From: Terriglobia bacterium
Lineage (GTDB): Bacteria; Acidobacteriota; Terriglobia; Terriglobales; Acidobacteriaceae
Direction: 5' to 3'
Length of the DNA stretch: 64,000 nt
Assembly (NCBI GenBank): GCA_020072645.1
Contig: JAIQGK010000012.1
Coordinates: 434,001 to 498,000 of the forward strand
Below are positions 25,165 to 35,245 of this stretch, piece after piece. How positions within the stretch are numbered: the stretch's first letter is position 1; each line of letters starts with the position of its first letter. Made by a program: the position numbers and the translations under genes. The notes beneath the pieces are model-generated. The model did not search any database, was not told the DNA's origin, and was given only the letters and a program-made list of their open reading frames with translations.

Positions 25165-25704
25165 TTAAAGGTCTCTGGTTGTTGGAAGCTCGTTTGCCTC
25201 GTTGGCCGGCAATTCCGCCAGCAGCCCTCTCAGATCCAGGTGTCGCGTGTACATGGCCAGCTTGCCATCCGGCGTGCGTGGCCATGTCTCTCTAGGACGA
25301 TCAACGTACAATTCCACTCCATTCCCGTCAGGATCGCGCAGGTAAAGCGATTGGCTTACGCCGTGATCGGCAGCGCCTTCAAGGCCGATTCCGGCTGCGA
25401 TCAAGCGCCGCAGCGCGTCTGCCAATGCCGCCCGACTGGGATAGACGATGGCGTGATGGTAAAGGCCGGTTGTGCCGAACGGAGGAGGCGGACCATCGAG
25501 GCTCTCCCACGTGTTGAGAGCAATGTGATGGTGATAGCCGCCGGCCGAGAGGAATGCAGCCTGGTCGCCCATACGTTGCATCAGCTCAAACCCAAGCACG
25601 TCCCTGTAAAATCCTATGGCGCGTTCCAGGTTAGCGACTTTCAAGTGCACATGGCCAATGCGCACTTCAGGATCGATCGGATTGCTTTTCTTTCCCGTCG
25701 CCAT
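25165..25704 (-). CDS. VOC/glyoxalase family protein (CatE-like)
   Basis: A 179-residue vicinal-oxygen-chelate protein. It shows RIGHVHLKVANLERAIGFY (first metal His), YHHHIALN, LYHHAIVYP (second His) and DPDGNGVELYVDRP (Glu ligand), so a metal site is likely. It most resembles the N-terminal half of catechol-2,3-dioxygenase-like CatE proteins; it could be a ring-cleaving dioxygenase or isomerase. The stop lies 13 bases from the lysozyme stop. It starts 3 bases after the mnmG stop, so it is probably cotranscribed downstream of mnmG. Confidence 0.85.
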   Translation of the reverse strand: MATGKKSNPIDPEVRIGHVHLKVANLERAIGFYRDVLGFELMQRMGDQAAFLSAGGYHHHIALNTWESLDGPPPPFGTTGLYHHAIVYPSRAALADALRRLIAAGIGLEGAADHGVSQSLYLRDPDGNGVELYVDRPRETWPRTPDGKLAMYTRHLDLRGLLAELPANEANELPTTRDL

Positions 25705-25707
25705 AAC

Positions 25708-27957
25708 TTAGCTGGGGTTCTGTTGGGCCTGCGCAAACCGCTTGCCCTGAATTTCAATATAGACATGAATGAGCGAAACCGCAGCCGGGGTTACCCCGGG
25801 AATGCGCGAGGCGTGGCCCAGTGTGCGGGGACGGACGCGCTGGAGTTTCTCATTCATCTCTCGCGAAAGGCCGCTCACCTTGCCGTAATCGAACCAGTCA
25901 GGAATGACCCGCTGCTCGGCCTTCTTCAGTCGCTCAATGGACTTACGTTGCTGGTCAAGATAACCGGCGTATTTGATTTCCGTCTCGACGGTCTTCATTT
26001 CATTGCGCGCGGCCGTGGAGAGTTTCGGCCGTGAATCAGGACCATTTTCAGACCGGTTTTCCTCCGTGTCTCCGTGTCTCCGTGATGGATTTTCGGTTTC
26101 AGTTAACAACGCGATCTCGACAAAATACTCCGTATAGACTTCCGCCACTACGCCCGCCAGGTCTTCAATCACAATCTCTGGCCGTTTCAGCAATTGCGCC
26201 AGCGTCGACCCGAGCGCGCTAGAAAGATTATTTCCGTTTGCAGCAGTTGGAGAGACCTCCATTGATTCGGCCTCACCCTCAATCTCATTCAATTTCGATG
26301 CAAGCACGGCCACCCTCTCCTGCTGCGTCCGGCCGATCTTCTCCAGCATCTCGCCGCTGACGCGCGTCTTTTCAAGCAACGCCGCAAGCTTTTGTGCGCG
26401 ATTCTCCTTGGCCTGATAATCTGCCCATGCCTGGTCGTTGATCAGGCCGATGCGGCGGCCATGCGGCGTGAGGCGACGGTCAGCATTATCAATGCGCAAA
26501 TGCAGCCGGAACTCTGCGCGTGAAGTGAACATCCGGTAAGGCTCGTTGGTCCCTTTGCTGATGAGGTCGTCAATCAGGATGGCCGTGTAGGCTTCTGTGC
26601 GGTCCAGCACCAGCGGCGGCTCGCCTTTGATCTTCAACGGTGCATTGATACCTGCCATCAGCCCCTGGCAGGCCGCTTCCTCATAGCCGGAGGTCCCATT
26701 GATCTGTCCGGCAAGGAATAGGCGATCGATCTTCTTGGTTTCCAGCGTGCGCTCAAGCTCGGTTGGATCAATAGAGTCGTATTCGATGGCATATCCCGGC
26801 CGCAGCATCTCCGCCTTTTCCAGACCGGGAATTGATTTGACAATCGCAAGTTGCACGTCAATCGGCAGGGATGTGCTCATGCCGTTGACATAAATCTCAT
26901 GTGTGTTCAGGCCTTCCGGCTCTAGAAAAAGTTGGTGCGTGGTCTTGTCCGGAAATTTGACGATCTTGTCTTCAATGCTTGGACAATACCGTGGGCCAAT
27001 GCTCTGGATCTGTCCGGAATACATGGGCGAGCGATGAACGTTCTCAGCGATGATGCGGTGCGTCTCCGCCGTGGTGAACGCGATATAACAGGGCACCTGC
27101 TTCTGCGTGATTCTCTTTGTGCGGAAGCTGAAAGGCGTGGGATCGGCGTCGCCCGGTTGCACTTCAAAGCGCGCCCAGTCAATGCTACGGCCATCGAGGC
27201 GCGGCGGCGTCCCGGTCTTAAGCCTGCATCCGCGCAGACCCAACAGCTTGAGCGATTCGCCCAGAAGCTGCGATGGTGGTTCACCACTGCGTCCGGCAGG
27301 ATATGTTTGCTCGCCGCAATGGATCAGCCCATTGAGGAAAGTTCCGGTAGTGACGATGACGGCCTGCGCGCCTACCGTGCGCCCGTCGCGGAGTTTGATG
27401 CCACGTGCAACGGCGAACCTACCACGGAGGCACGGAGACACGGAGGAATCTAATTGTGCTGATGATTCGTGGTTGAATGTTCCGGATCCGATCCCCCGAT
27501 GATTTTCCCCAGAATTGTTTTTCTCCGCGTCTCCGCGCCTCCGCGGTGAGTCCTCGGTGTCTTCAATTATCAGCTCGGCCACTTCAGCCTGCTTGATAAA
27601 CAGATTCGGCTGGCTCTCCAGCACTTCACGCATCTTGAGCCGGTATTGCTGCTTGTCACATTGTGCGCGCGGTGACCACACCGCCGGCCCGCGTGAAGTG
27701 TTGAGCAGGCGGAACTGAATACCTACGGCGTCCGTGACTTCGCCCATGATCCCGCCCAGCGCGTCCACCTCGCGGACCAGGTGTCCTTTGGCGATCCCGC
27801 CGACAGCAGGATTGCATGACATTTGCGCGATTAAGTCCACATTCAGCGTAAAAAGCGCGGTCTTAAGTCCCATGCGGGCGGCGGCCATCGCGGCTTCGCA
27901 GCCGGCATGGCCTGCGCCGACAACCACTACATCGTATTGTTCAGTGAAATGCACCAT
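25708..27957 (-). CDS. mnmG: tRNA uridine-5-carboxymethylaminomethyl modification enzyme MnmG
   Basis: FAD-dependent enzyme that, with MnmE, adds the cmnm5 group to wobble uridine of some tRNAs. Marks: [15 protein letters not shown] (FAD loop, 9-23), [26 protein letters not shown], the [17 protein letters not shown] box, the TGTFLNG and [21 protein letters not shown] segments, and the C-terminal helical domain [13 protein letters not shown]. At 749 residues it is over 100 longer than usual. The excess is largely two insertions: about residues 133-183 (27412-27561) and a stretch [17 protein letters not shown] at about 26037-26100, both repeat-derived and both in frame. The catalytic parts look intact. 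The VOC gene follows. Confidence 0.95.
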   Translation of the reverse strand: MVHFTEQYDVVVVGAGHAGCEAAMAAARMGLKTALFTLNVDLIAQMSCNPAVGGIAKGHLVREVDALGGIMGEVTDAVGIQFRLLNTSRGPAVWSPRAQCDKQQYRLKMREVLESQPNLFIKQAEVAELIIEDTEDSPRRRGDAEKNNSGENHRGIGSGTFNHESSAQLDSSVSPCLRGRFAVARGIKLRDGRTVGAQAVIVTTGTFLNGLIHCGEQTYPAGRSGEPPSQLLGESLKLLGLRGCRLKTGTPPRLDGRSIDWARFEVQPGDADPTPFSFRTKRITQKQVPCYIAFTTAETHRIIAENVHRSPMYSGQIQSIGPRYCPSIEDKIVKFPDKTTHQLFLEPEGLNTHEIYVNGMSTSLPIDVQLAIVKSIPGLEKAEMLRPGYAIEYDSIDPTELERTLETKKIDRLFLAGQINGTSGYEEAACQGLMAGINAPLKIKGEPPLVLDRTEAYTAILIDDLISKGTNEPYRMFTSRAEFRLHLRIDNADRRLTPHGRRIGLINDQAWADYQAKENRAQKLAALLEKTRVSGEMLEKIGRTQQERVAVLASKLNEIEGEAESMEVSPTAANGNNLSSALGSTLAQLLKRPEIVIEDLAGVVAEVYTEYFVEIALLTETENPSRRHGDTEENRSENGPDSRPKLSTAARNEMKTVETEIKYAGYLDQQRKSIERLKKAEQRVIPDWFDYGKVSGLSREMNEKLQRVRPRTLGHASRIPGVTPAAVSLIHVYIEIQGKRFAQAQQNPS
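26061..26088 (-). repeat. Half-palindrome repeat inside mnmG
   Basis: CCTCCGTGTCTCCGTG and continuing TCTCCGTGATGG, the same motif as the arms of the insertion at 27412-27561. It encodes SRRHGDTEE in mnmG and keeps the frame. Confidence 0.75.
27412..27561 (-). repeat. Palindromic repeat inserted in frame in mnmG
   Basis: About 150 bases (about 50 codons). The arms, 27421-27445 and 27523-27547, are 25 bases and pair except at three places, which are G-U wobbles in the mnmG message. The arm motif (ACGGAGGCACGGAGACACGG) is a widespread kind of intergenic repeat in soil bacteria, by my recollection. It adds [13 protein letters not shown] to [11 protein letters not shown] between two parts of MnmG that are normally adjacent. 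Confidence 0.8.
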
Positions 27958-28060
27958 TGACTGACTCTATTTTACAGGCCGCAGCCTTTCCCCGCTGGCA
28001 CATGCCCGTTCGCAGCGCGCACCGGACTTAAGCGCCAGTAATCATGCGAAGGACGGTTGT

Positions 28061-30808
28061 TTAGTGATCCAGATCAATTGTCTGTGGCGCTTGCGCGCGT
28101 AGAGGCGTGCTTTCGGACTGAGAAGGGTTTGAAGCCGAATCTTTGGGAAGAGCATCCTTGATGGCGATGAACAGCTTTGCGGCATCTACGGGCTTTGTCA
28201 CATAGGCATCCATGCCTGCGGCCAGGCAGCGCTCACGGTCTCCGATCATGGCATGGGCGGTCATGGCGACAATCGGCAGATGTTTGTGGGAGATTTGTTC
28301 GTGGGCGCGTATGACTTTGGTAGCCTCAAAGCCGTCCATATCGGGCATCTGCACGTCCATCAGGACCAAATCAAAACTTTGTTGCTCCAGTGCGGCCAGA
28401 GCCTCTCGTCCACTACCCACAGCCACGGCAGAATGGCCTTGCTTTGCCAACAGACTCCGGGCCAGTCGGAGGTTCACCAGGTTATCGTCGGCAATCAGGA
28501 TATGGAGCTTCCTGGTTGGAACTGCCGCCATGCGCTCTTCGCGAGCCTGCATCGTGTCTATGACCGGGGTCGCGGCAGCTTGACCGAAGCGAGCCGTAAA
28601 GTAAAACGTGCTGCCATTGCCGGGTTTGCTCTCCAGCCATATGCGGCCTTGCATGAGCGCAACCAATTGCGTAACGATCGCCAAACCCAGTCCCGTACCT
28701 CCGTATTGGCGGGTGGAGGAAGTATCCGCCTGTACAAAGGCTTCAAAAATCGTTTTTTGCTTGTCCTCGGAGATTCCGATTCCCGTATCGCTCACGCTGA
28801 ATTGAAGTGTTTCGCCGTGCAGTTTTATTACGCTTACAATGACCTCTCCCTTGTCGGTGAACTTCACCGCATTGCCAACAAGGTTCATCAATATTTGCCG
28901 CAGGCGTCCGGGATCGCCGATTGCGATGTCAGGCAAGTCCGCCGAGAAATGGGTTTGCAGAGACAGCTGCTTGTTCCTGGCCTGAACGGAAAATTCTTTG
29001 ACTGTCGCTTTTACAACCTCTCTTACGCTGAAGGGGACGCGTTCCAATTCCAGCTTGCGCGCTTCAATCTTTGAAAAATCAAGAATGTCATTGATGATTT
29101 CGAGCAATGCGCCAGCCGAGCTTTTTACGGTTGCCAGGTAATCGCGCTGCTCGGGAGTAAGATCGGTATCGAGGGCCAGGTCAATCATTCCTATCACGCC
29201 GTTCATTGGCGTGCGAATTTCATGGCTCATATTCGCCAGGAACTCACTCTTTGCCCGGTTGGCGGATTCCGCGGCTTCCTTGGCCATGCGCATTTGCTCT
29301 TCCGCCTGCTTGAGCAAAGTGATGTCCAGAAATGTCCCTTCAATTTCAGTCCCGGCAGCGCCGGGAATCATGGTGGTGTTGGCCATTACCCAGACCGAAC
29401 TTCCATCCTTGCGACGGAGAGACAACTCCTGGTTGGAAGCAGTTCCGTACTTGGCCATTCTCTGGTCGGCAACGTTCTTGTCGGCAAGATCGAAAAATAC
29501 GTCCAACACGGAGCGGCCAATCAGGTCTTCGCGCGAATCATAACCAAGAATTTTGGCGCCCGCGTCATTGCAATCAAGAAAGCTTCCTACCTGCGAACAC
29601 CGAAATACGCCCGCCAGGTTGCGCTCAAACAGGAGCCGGTAGCGCTGTTCCGATTCGCGCAGCGATTCCTCGGCTGCTTTGCGCTGGGTAATGTCCGTCA
29701 CTAGCCCACTGGCATACCGCAAGCCGTCTTTTTCAAATGTCTGGATGGCCCGGTTATGGACCCAGCGCCATTCTCCGTCTTTGCGGCGTACGCGGAACTC
29801 CATGTCGAATGGTGCGCCTTCGTTAAAGAACAACCTGAACGAGCCCAGGACTTGTTGGGCTTCATCCGGATGGACGCATTCGAAGAGAATTGGGAGCCCG
29901 CGAGCGTAACATTCTTCCACGCTGTACCCCAAAACCTTCTCTGTATTAGGGCTTAGAAATTTTATCTGGTCATTGCTGTCAACCATCCAAATGACGTCTG
30001 GCATGGTCTGGATAAGAGCGCGATAATTTTCGTTCGCTTCACGTAGCGCCTGCTGCGTAGCTTTGGCCTGTGTGATATCGCGTGCGATCGCGGAAACGCC
30101 GATGACCTCTCCCTTCGGGTTCTTGATTGGACAATATGTCAGGGACACGTCAACCCGGCGGCCATCTTTGTGATGGCGCTCGGATTCGAATCGAACCAGT
30201 GTCTCTCCTGCCAGCACGCGTGCGAAGCATCTGTTGTATTCATCTACCCGCTCTGGCGGAATAATGGTGGCGAAGACAGATTCTCCAAGAATGTCTTCCG
30301 CGGGAAATCCATAAATGGCCTGCGCGCCCCGGTTCCAGCTCAAGACCCTCTTGTCCAGTGAAACGGCAATAATTCCCTCTTCAGAGTACTCAACCACCGC
30401 TGCCAGCAGAGCTCGCGCTTCGTCGGCGCGCCTGCGCTCACTTACGTCCCTTAAAATTGCCGCGACGCCTATCAATTTTCCATCGGCATCTTTCACCGGC
30501 GATGCGGAACAACTGATTTCAATCCGGCGTCTGTCCTTGGTCACGCCACTGCCGTCAAAAGGATGTACGGTTTCGCCTCGCTTCATGCGCTCAATGACAG
30601 CATTTACCGCGGGTATCGCCTCATCAATCGCTAGTGTGGCAATGTTCTGTCCAATGATTTCTTCAGCGCGATAACCAAACAGCTTTTCCGCTGCCTGGTT
30701 CCAGCTCTCGATGGTCGCGTCCGGCGTGCACCCGATGATCGCGTCTTCAGCATTTTCCACGATGGATGCCAGGAACTTCTGTGCGTCTTCTGCTGACTTA
30801 TTCGTCAT
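28061..30808 (-). CDS. Cytoplasmic hybrid histidine kinase with four PAS domains
   Basis: A 915-residue soluble sensor. Order: four PAS/PAC units (about 1-130, 131-255, 256-380, 381-505; each ends in a PAC-like block such as VAAILRDVSERR), HisKA with the phospho-accepting His in ANMSHEIRTPMNGVIGMI (about 533), HATPase with N, G1 (DTGIGIS) and G2 (GGTGLGLAI) boxes, and a C-terminal receiver (LIADDNLVNLRLA ... LVLMDVQMPD, phospho-Asp in LMDV). No membrane segment. It should be a phosphorelay sensor of an internal signal, perhaps redox or ligand binding through PAS. No output regulator is adjacent. The second PAS domain might bind a cofactor; none is evident from sequence. Confidence 0.93.
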   Translation of the reverse strand: MTNKSAEDAQKFLASIVENAEDAIIGCTPDATIESWNQAAEKLFGYRAEEIIGQNIATLAIDEAIPAVNAVIERMKRGETVHPFDGSGVTKDRRRIEISCSASPVKDADGKLIGVAAILRDVSERRRADEARALLAAVVEYSEEGIIAVSLDKRVLSWNRGAQAIYGFPAEDILGESVFATIIPPERVDEYNRCFARVLAGETLVRFESERHHKDGRRVDVSLTYCPIKNPKGEVIGVSAIARDITQAKATQQALREANENYRALIQTMPDVIWMVDSNDQIKFLSPNTEKVLGYSVEECYARGLPILFECVHPDEAQQVLGSFRLFFNEGAPFDMEFRVRRKDGEWRWVHNRAIQTFEKDGLRYASGLVTDITQRKAAEESLRESEQRYRLLFERNLAGVFRCSQVGSFLDCNDAGAKILGYDSREDLIGRSVLDVFFDLADKNVADQRMAKYGTASNQELSLRRKDGSSVWVMANTTMIPGAAGTEIEGTFLDITLLKQAEEQMRMAKEAAESANRAKSEFLANMSHEIRTPMNGVIGMIDLALDTDLTPEQRDYLATVKSSAGALLEIINDILDFSKIEARKLELERVPFSVREVVKATVKEFSVQARNKQLSLQTHFSADLPDIAIGDPGRLRQILMNLVGNAVKFTDKGEVIVSVIKLHGETLQFSVSDTGIGISEDKQKTIFEAFVQADTSSTRQYGGTGLGLAIVTQLVALMQGRIWLESKPGNGSTFYFTARFGQAAATPVIDTMQAREERMAAVPTRKLHILIADDNLVNLRLARSLLAKQGHSAVAVGSGREALAALEQQSFDLVLMDVQMPDMDGFEATKVIRAHEQISHKHLPIVAMTAHAMIGDRERCLAAGMDAYVTKPVDAAKLFIAIKDALPKDSASNPSQSESTPLRAQAPQTIDLDH

Positions 30809-31005
30809 CGGCTTCTCCTTCCTCTTATTGTCATGCTGCGCCTTTGTTTCTTTTAAGACAAGCTTCTTCCGGACTCTGCTGGAAAGGCCCCTGCAAACTC
30901 CATATTCTTCAATATTTTACCGGCTCTTTGGGGGCGTGCTTGTGCCTTGAGCGTGGCCATGCGTCTCAAATGGATTGAGTTGTTGGATTGTAACCGCGAT
31001 TGTTC

Positions 31006-31467
31006 CTATTTCCCCTTGTCGAGCCCGAGAGAGGTTCCTGCGTTGTGGGCAAAAAACACCAGGAACAAAAGTAGAAGTCCTATATTATCCAGTTCATTGC
31101 CAAAATATCGCCACATCGGAACGCCTTGCGGAAGGACCCAGGTAGAAAGTAGCAGGTTGGCCATGAACAATGCCCCTACAATGGCAAAGGGACGCACCCA
31201 GAAGCCCAGCACCATGGAAAGCCCAATCAGCAGCTCCGCCACGCCAACGGCATAGCCGGAGGCGGTTGGATACTTCAGCGTCGCTCGCAGGAATGGCTTG
31301 TACGCGGGCACGGCGCTTTCCTGGACGTATCCTGTGACATATTTCGCATAACCACCGTGAGCAAAGTCATGCCCCACGAGTTTGTATTGGGCGAAGAACA
31401 GAAACATGACGCCCACGATAATCCGTGCCACTGCCATGGTTGCAGATGACGAGCCAGTATTTTTCAT
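31006..31467 (-). CDS. DoxX family membrane protein
   Basis: A 153-residue protein with four membrane helices and the DoxX pattern: ARIIVGVMFLFFAQYKLVGH, AVGVAELLIGLSMVLGFWVRPFAI, a third helix, and LDNIGLLLLFLVFFAHNAG. DoxX proteins take part in quinone-linked thiosulfate oxidation in some archaea and in redox or membrane stress elsewhere; here the exact role is unknown. Standalone gene between the histidine kinase and an amidohydrolase on the same strand. Confidence 0.8.
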   Translation of the reverse strand: MKNTGSSSATMAVARIIVGVMFLFFAQYKLVGHDFAHGGYAKYVTGYVQESAVPAYKPFLRATLKYPTASGYAVGVAELLIGLSMVLGFWVRPFAIVGALFMANLLLSTWVLPQGVPMWRYFGNELDNIGLLLLFLVFFAHNAGTSLGLDKGK

Positions 31468-31534
31468 GCTGATCGACTTTTCTCCTCAAACCTGTAGATG
31501 AACGATTTCGTTGACTCGCCGATTCAACGCGGCT

Positions 31535-32863
31535 TTACTGCTTAAATACGTTGCCGTCTTTCATCACAAACTTCACGCTCTTAAGTGCTTCTACGTTTGT
31601 GAGCGGATCACCCTGTACCGCCATGATGTCGGCAAATGCTCCTGGCGCAATCACACCGATATCGCCTTTCATGTCCAGCAGATTGGCGGCCGTGGAAGTT
31701 GCGGACTTGATGGCGTCCATGGGCGACATGCCGAACTTGACCATGAAACCAAATTCATTTGCGATGGGCTCAGTCCATGGAATACCGCCCATATCCGTTC
31801 CGAAAGCAATTTTCACTCCGGCCTTCAATGCTTTCTTGAATGAGACCTCATGTTCAGTGGCCCGCGCGCGATCACGCTTTCCATCTTCAGTATTTTCCGG
31901 CGACCAATCTGTGTAGTAAACGCTAAGGGTCGGCACGTACCATGTTCCCTGCTTGAGCATCTGCGCGATCGCGGCATCGTCCAGGGACAGTCCGTGTTCA
32001 ATGGAGTCGCACCCGCCATCCAACGCCCGATGCAGGCCAATACCGCTGTAGGCGTGACAAGCAACCTTCTTCTGCTGGCCATGCGCTTCATCCACTACGG
32101 CTTTCAGCTCTTCCACAGTCAATGTGGGTTGGGAAACCAAATGGCCTTCCTTATCGACCCATGAGCGGTGCGTCATGTAAACCTTGATCCAGTCTGCGCC
32201 GTTTTCCAGTTGCTGGCGCGTAATCTTGCGCAACTCAACAGGGCCATCGCCAAGCTGCGCGCCTTTCGGTACCACAATGTCAGGGTTGTAGCCTTCCAGC
32301 GGATAACCGCCTGTCACGGAGATGGCGCGCGTTACCACCAGTAGTCGCGGGCCTGGAATAAAGCCATTGTTGATCGCCTCTTTGATTCCCACGTCGCCGT
32401 AACCTGCGCCTTCAGTCTCAAGGTCGCGTAGCGTGGTGAATCCCTGTTCCAGTGCGCGCCGCGCCGACACGGCGGCCCGCGCGGCCCTGTAGGATGAAGG
32501 ATGTTTCAACAGTTGGTCATCGTAGCTCTCAACCTTGGGGTCTTCACCCTGAAGAAAAATGTGGGTATGGGTATCGATCAGCCCCGGGAGAACCGTGACC
32601 TCCGCAGGCAGATTGATAACAGTGGCTCCTGCCGGCGAATTGCCTCCACTCGTTACGCTTTCAATCTTGTTGCCTTTGATCACAACCAGCACGTTGTGCC
32701 GGACTTGGTTCGATACGCCATCAATCAAATTCGCGGCATGGATGGCAATCACTTTCTCGGGAGCAGGGCTGCCCTTTGGCTGCGCTGTTTGCGCCTTGGC
32801 GGTTGTTACCAGAGTTGAAGCGAACAGCAGGATGACGCACAGAACGGCTTTGCGGCTCAACAT
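31535..32863 (-). CDS. Exported amidohydrolase (imidazolonepropionase/prolidase-like)
   Basis: A ~442-residue metal-dependent hydrolase with a signal peptide (MLSRKAVLCVILLFASTLV). Metal ligands visible: the H-x-H in GLIDTHTHIFLQ, Lys in ADWIKVYMT, His in KVACHAYSG, His in DSIEHGLSLDD and Asp in AFGTDMGGIPW. Acidobacterial relatives are annotated as Xaa-Pro dipeptidases or imidazolonepropionase-like amidohydrolases; the substrate is unknown, possibly periplasmic peptides. ATG 32863 is preferred over 32896 since AGGAG lies 7 bases upstream of it. The length is normal. Confidence 0.87.
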   Translation of the reverse strand: MLSRKAVLCVILLFASTLVTTAKAQTAQPKGSPAPEKVIAIHAANLIDGVSNQVRHNVLVVIKGNKIESVTSGGNSPAGATVINLPAEVTVLPGLIDTHTHIFLQGEDPKVESYDDQLLKHPSSYRAARAAVSARRALEQGFTTLRDLETEGAGYGDVGIKEAINNGFIPGPRLLVVTRAISVTGGYPLEGYNPDIVVPKGAQLGDGPVELRKITRQQLENGADWIKVYMTHRSWVDKEGHLVSQPTLTVEELKAVVDEAHGQQKKVACHAYSGIGLHRALDGGCDSIEHGLSLDDAAIAQMLKQGTWYVPTLSVYYTDWSPENTEDGKRDRARATEHEVSFKKALKAGVKIAFGTDMGGIPWTEPIANEFGFMVKFGMSPMDAIKSATSTAANLLDMKGDIGVIAPGAFADIMAVQGDPLTNVEALKSVKFVMKDGNVFKQ

Positions 32864-33059
32864 AAGAACTCCTACCCTCTCAGTGATTAAGTTCATAACA
32901 AATACGCCTTGAAACTTAAATTTGCAATTGGTTTTGCTGAGATGGCTTATGGATTTTACTAGGCAGAAGCTTCAAGATATGTGGAGTGAGAAAAATTCTC
33001 GGCTAACTCCGACGATACCTTTAATGGCATGGTGGAAAGCGCGGTAACGAACAAAGAAA

Positions 33060-33083
33060 CAGGGCAGCCGAAGCTGCCCCTGC
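33060..33083 (-). terminator. Rho-independent terminator after ftsH
   Basis: On the minus strand GGGCAGC-TTCG-GCTGCCC then TGTTTCTTTG, 21 bases after the ftsH stop. A stable UUCG tetraloop caps a 7-bp GC stem. Confidence 0.75.
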
Positions 33084-33103
33084 ATGTGAATCTACAGAAA
33101 AGT

Positions 33104-35011
33104 TTATGCGGGAGAAGGTTTGCCCGGCGCGATTCCCGGCGTTCTGCCCGGCTCCGGCTTCAGGACCTGCTGCACACCGTCGCCATCGCCCTTTTGCGGG
33201 ACGACGCGGGCCGGAAGCTGCTTGCCTTCAAGAATCAACTTCAGTTCGTTGGCGTCCAGTACTTCGCGCTCCAGCAAGGCCAAAGCTATGCGAACCATGG
33301 CATCACGGTTTTCCAGAATGATGCTCTTGGCTTTTTCATAGCCGGTGTTGACCAGGCGGCGGACTTCAGAATCGATCTCGCGGGCAGTCTCTTCGCTGAA
33401 ATCGCGATGCTGTGAAAGCTCGCGACCCAGGAATATCTGCTCTTCTTTTTTGCCGAAGGTCAGCGGTCCCAGGCTGCTCATGCCCCATTCGCAAACCATC
33501 TTGCGCGACATTTCCGTGGCGCGCTCAATGTCATTGCCGGCGCCGGTGGACATCTGGTTGAGGAAAATTTCTTCCGCCAGGCGTCCGCCCATCATCACGG
33601 CAATCTGCGTGTTGAGGTAATCAAGCGTGTAATTGTGCTTGTCAGTTTCCGGCAGCTGCATGGTCACGCCCAAAGCCATTCCGCGAGGAATGATGGTGAC
33701 CTTATGCAGCGGATCGGCATGCGGCATTAGGGCCGCCACAATCGCATGGCCAGCTTCGTGATATGCCGTGACCTTCTTCTCTTCTTCCGTCAGGAGCAGG
33801 CTCTTGCGCTCTGCGCCCATCAGGACCTTGTCCTTGGCCAACTCAAAGTCATACATCAGCACGGATTTGCGATTGTTGCGGGCCGCATTCAACGCAGCTT
33901 CATTCACCATATTGGAAAGCTCGGCGCCAGAGAAGCCCGGTGTGCCGCGCGCCAGAATGGAGAGATCAACGTCGTCCGCCAAGGGAATCTTACGGGTATG
34001 CACGCGCAGGATCTCTTCGCGTCCACGAACATCTGGAAGTGGAACCACAACGCGGCGGTCGAAACGTCCCGGACGCAGCAGAGCGGGATCAAGCACGTCA
34101 GGCCGGTTGGTGGCGGCGATCAGAATCACGCCTTCATTCGATTCAAAACCGTCCATCTCGACCAGCAACTGGTTGAGTGTCTGTTCACGTTCATCGTGTC
34201 CGCCGCCCAGGCCTGCGCCGCGATGGCGTCCAACAGCGTCAATTTCGTCAATGAAGATGATGCAGGGCGCGTTTTTCTTGCCCTGCTCAAACAGGTCGCG
34301 TACGCGGCTTGCGCCTACGCCGACAAACATTTCAACAAAGTCTGAACCGGAGATGCTGAAGAACGGTACGTTCGCTTCGCCGGCGACCGCACGCGCCAGC
34401 AGGGTCTTACCAGTTCCCGGGTGGCCGACCAGCAGCACGCCCTTAGGAATGCGTCCGCCGAGCTTCTGGAACTTCTGCGCTTCGCGCAGGAACTCGATAA
34501 TTTCGCGCAGCTCTTCTTTGGCTTCATCCACGCCAGCCACATCTTTAAACGTGATCTTCTTCTGCTGCATGGAGAGCAATCGAGCGCGGCTCTTGCCAAA
34601 ACTTAGCGCCTTGTTCCCACCGGTCTGCATTTGCCGGATCATCACAAACCACAGCACACCAAGCAGTATGAAAGGCGAGAACTGGATAATGGCCATGGGC
34701 CAGTTCCATCCCTGGCTATCTTTAAACGTCGTCTTGGTGTCCTTGTGGTCGTCCAGCGCCTTCAACAGGGCAGGATTTGTGGCTGGAACCACGGAATGAT
34801 ACATGCTGCCATCGCGTAACTTGCCCCGCGCCACATTGCCTTCAATCGTGACATCCGCGACCTTGCCGTCATTCAGGTCTGACATGAACTGGGTGTAGGC
34901 GATTTCCTGGTCTTTGCCGGCGTTCGGGCCGCCTTGAATCATTCTCCAAAGGACGACGGCGACCGCTACCAGCGTCACCCACAAGATCACCGTTTTAAAT
35001 GTCGAATTCAC
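33104..35011 (-). CDS. ftsH: ATP-dependent zinc metalloprotease FtsH
   Basis: A 635-residue membrane protease that degrades misfolded membrane and regulatory proteins. Two N-terminal membrane helices flank a periplasmic part (about 6-22 and 105-125). The AAA module has Walker A GHPGTGKT (second residue His rather than the usual Pro), Walker B IIFIDEID, the [13 protein letters not shown] pore loop and the second-region-of-homology Arg pair. The protease zinc site HEAGH is near residue 423. The C-terminus is Pro/Gly-rich. It lies downstream of tilS and hpt, the order known from Bacillus, though about 230 bases separate hpt and ftsH. It ends in a terminator. Confidence 0.96.
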   Translation of the reverse strand: MNSTFKTVILWVTLVAVAVVLWRMIQGGPNAGKDQEIAYTQFMSDLNDGKVADVTIEGNVARGKLRDGSMYHSVVPATNPALLKALDDHKDTKTTFKDSQGWNWPMAIIQFSPFILLGVLWFVMIRQMQTGGNKALSFGKSRARLLSMQQKKITFKDVAGVDEAKEELREIIEFLREAQKFQKLGGRIPKGVLLVGHPGTGKTLLARAVAGEANVPFFSISGSDFVEMFVGVGASRVRDLFEQGKKNAPCIIFIDEIDAVGRHRGAGLGGGHDEREQTLNQLLVEMDGFESNEGVILIAATNRPDVLDPALLRPGRFDRRVVVPLPDVRGREEILRVHTRKIPLADDVDLSILARGTPGFSGAELSNMVNEAALNAARNNRKSVLMYDFELAKDKVLMGAERKSLLLTEEEKKVTAYHEAGHAIVAALMPHADPLHKVTIIPRGMALGVTMQLPETDKHNYTLDYLNTQIAVMMGGRLAEEIFLNQMSTGAGNDIERATEMSRKMVCEWGMSSLGPLTFGKKEEQIFLGRELSQHRDFSEETAREIDSEVRRLVNTGYEKAKSIILENRDAMVRIALALLEREVLDANELKLILEGKQLPARVVPQKGDGDGVQQVLKPEPGRTPGIAPGKPSPA

Positions 35012-35245
35012 TGATTGCTCCTAGATTCCCGGTCAGGACACCTATAACTCTGACCTGCATGGCTTTTAAAGACGTCGCATCCGTTACAGACGTTTTCCAA
35101 TGAAAAAGGTTCCCCGAGCCCTTGACACGCCGGGTTATGCCAATTAGATGCGGAACGACTGGGTTTCGGACTTAAACTTTCCCACTCCAAAGATTTTATA
35201 CCTATTCCCGCCACTCTGGGGGCAGTAAAACCGCTTAAGACATGC

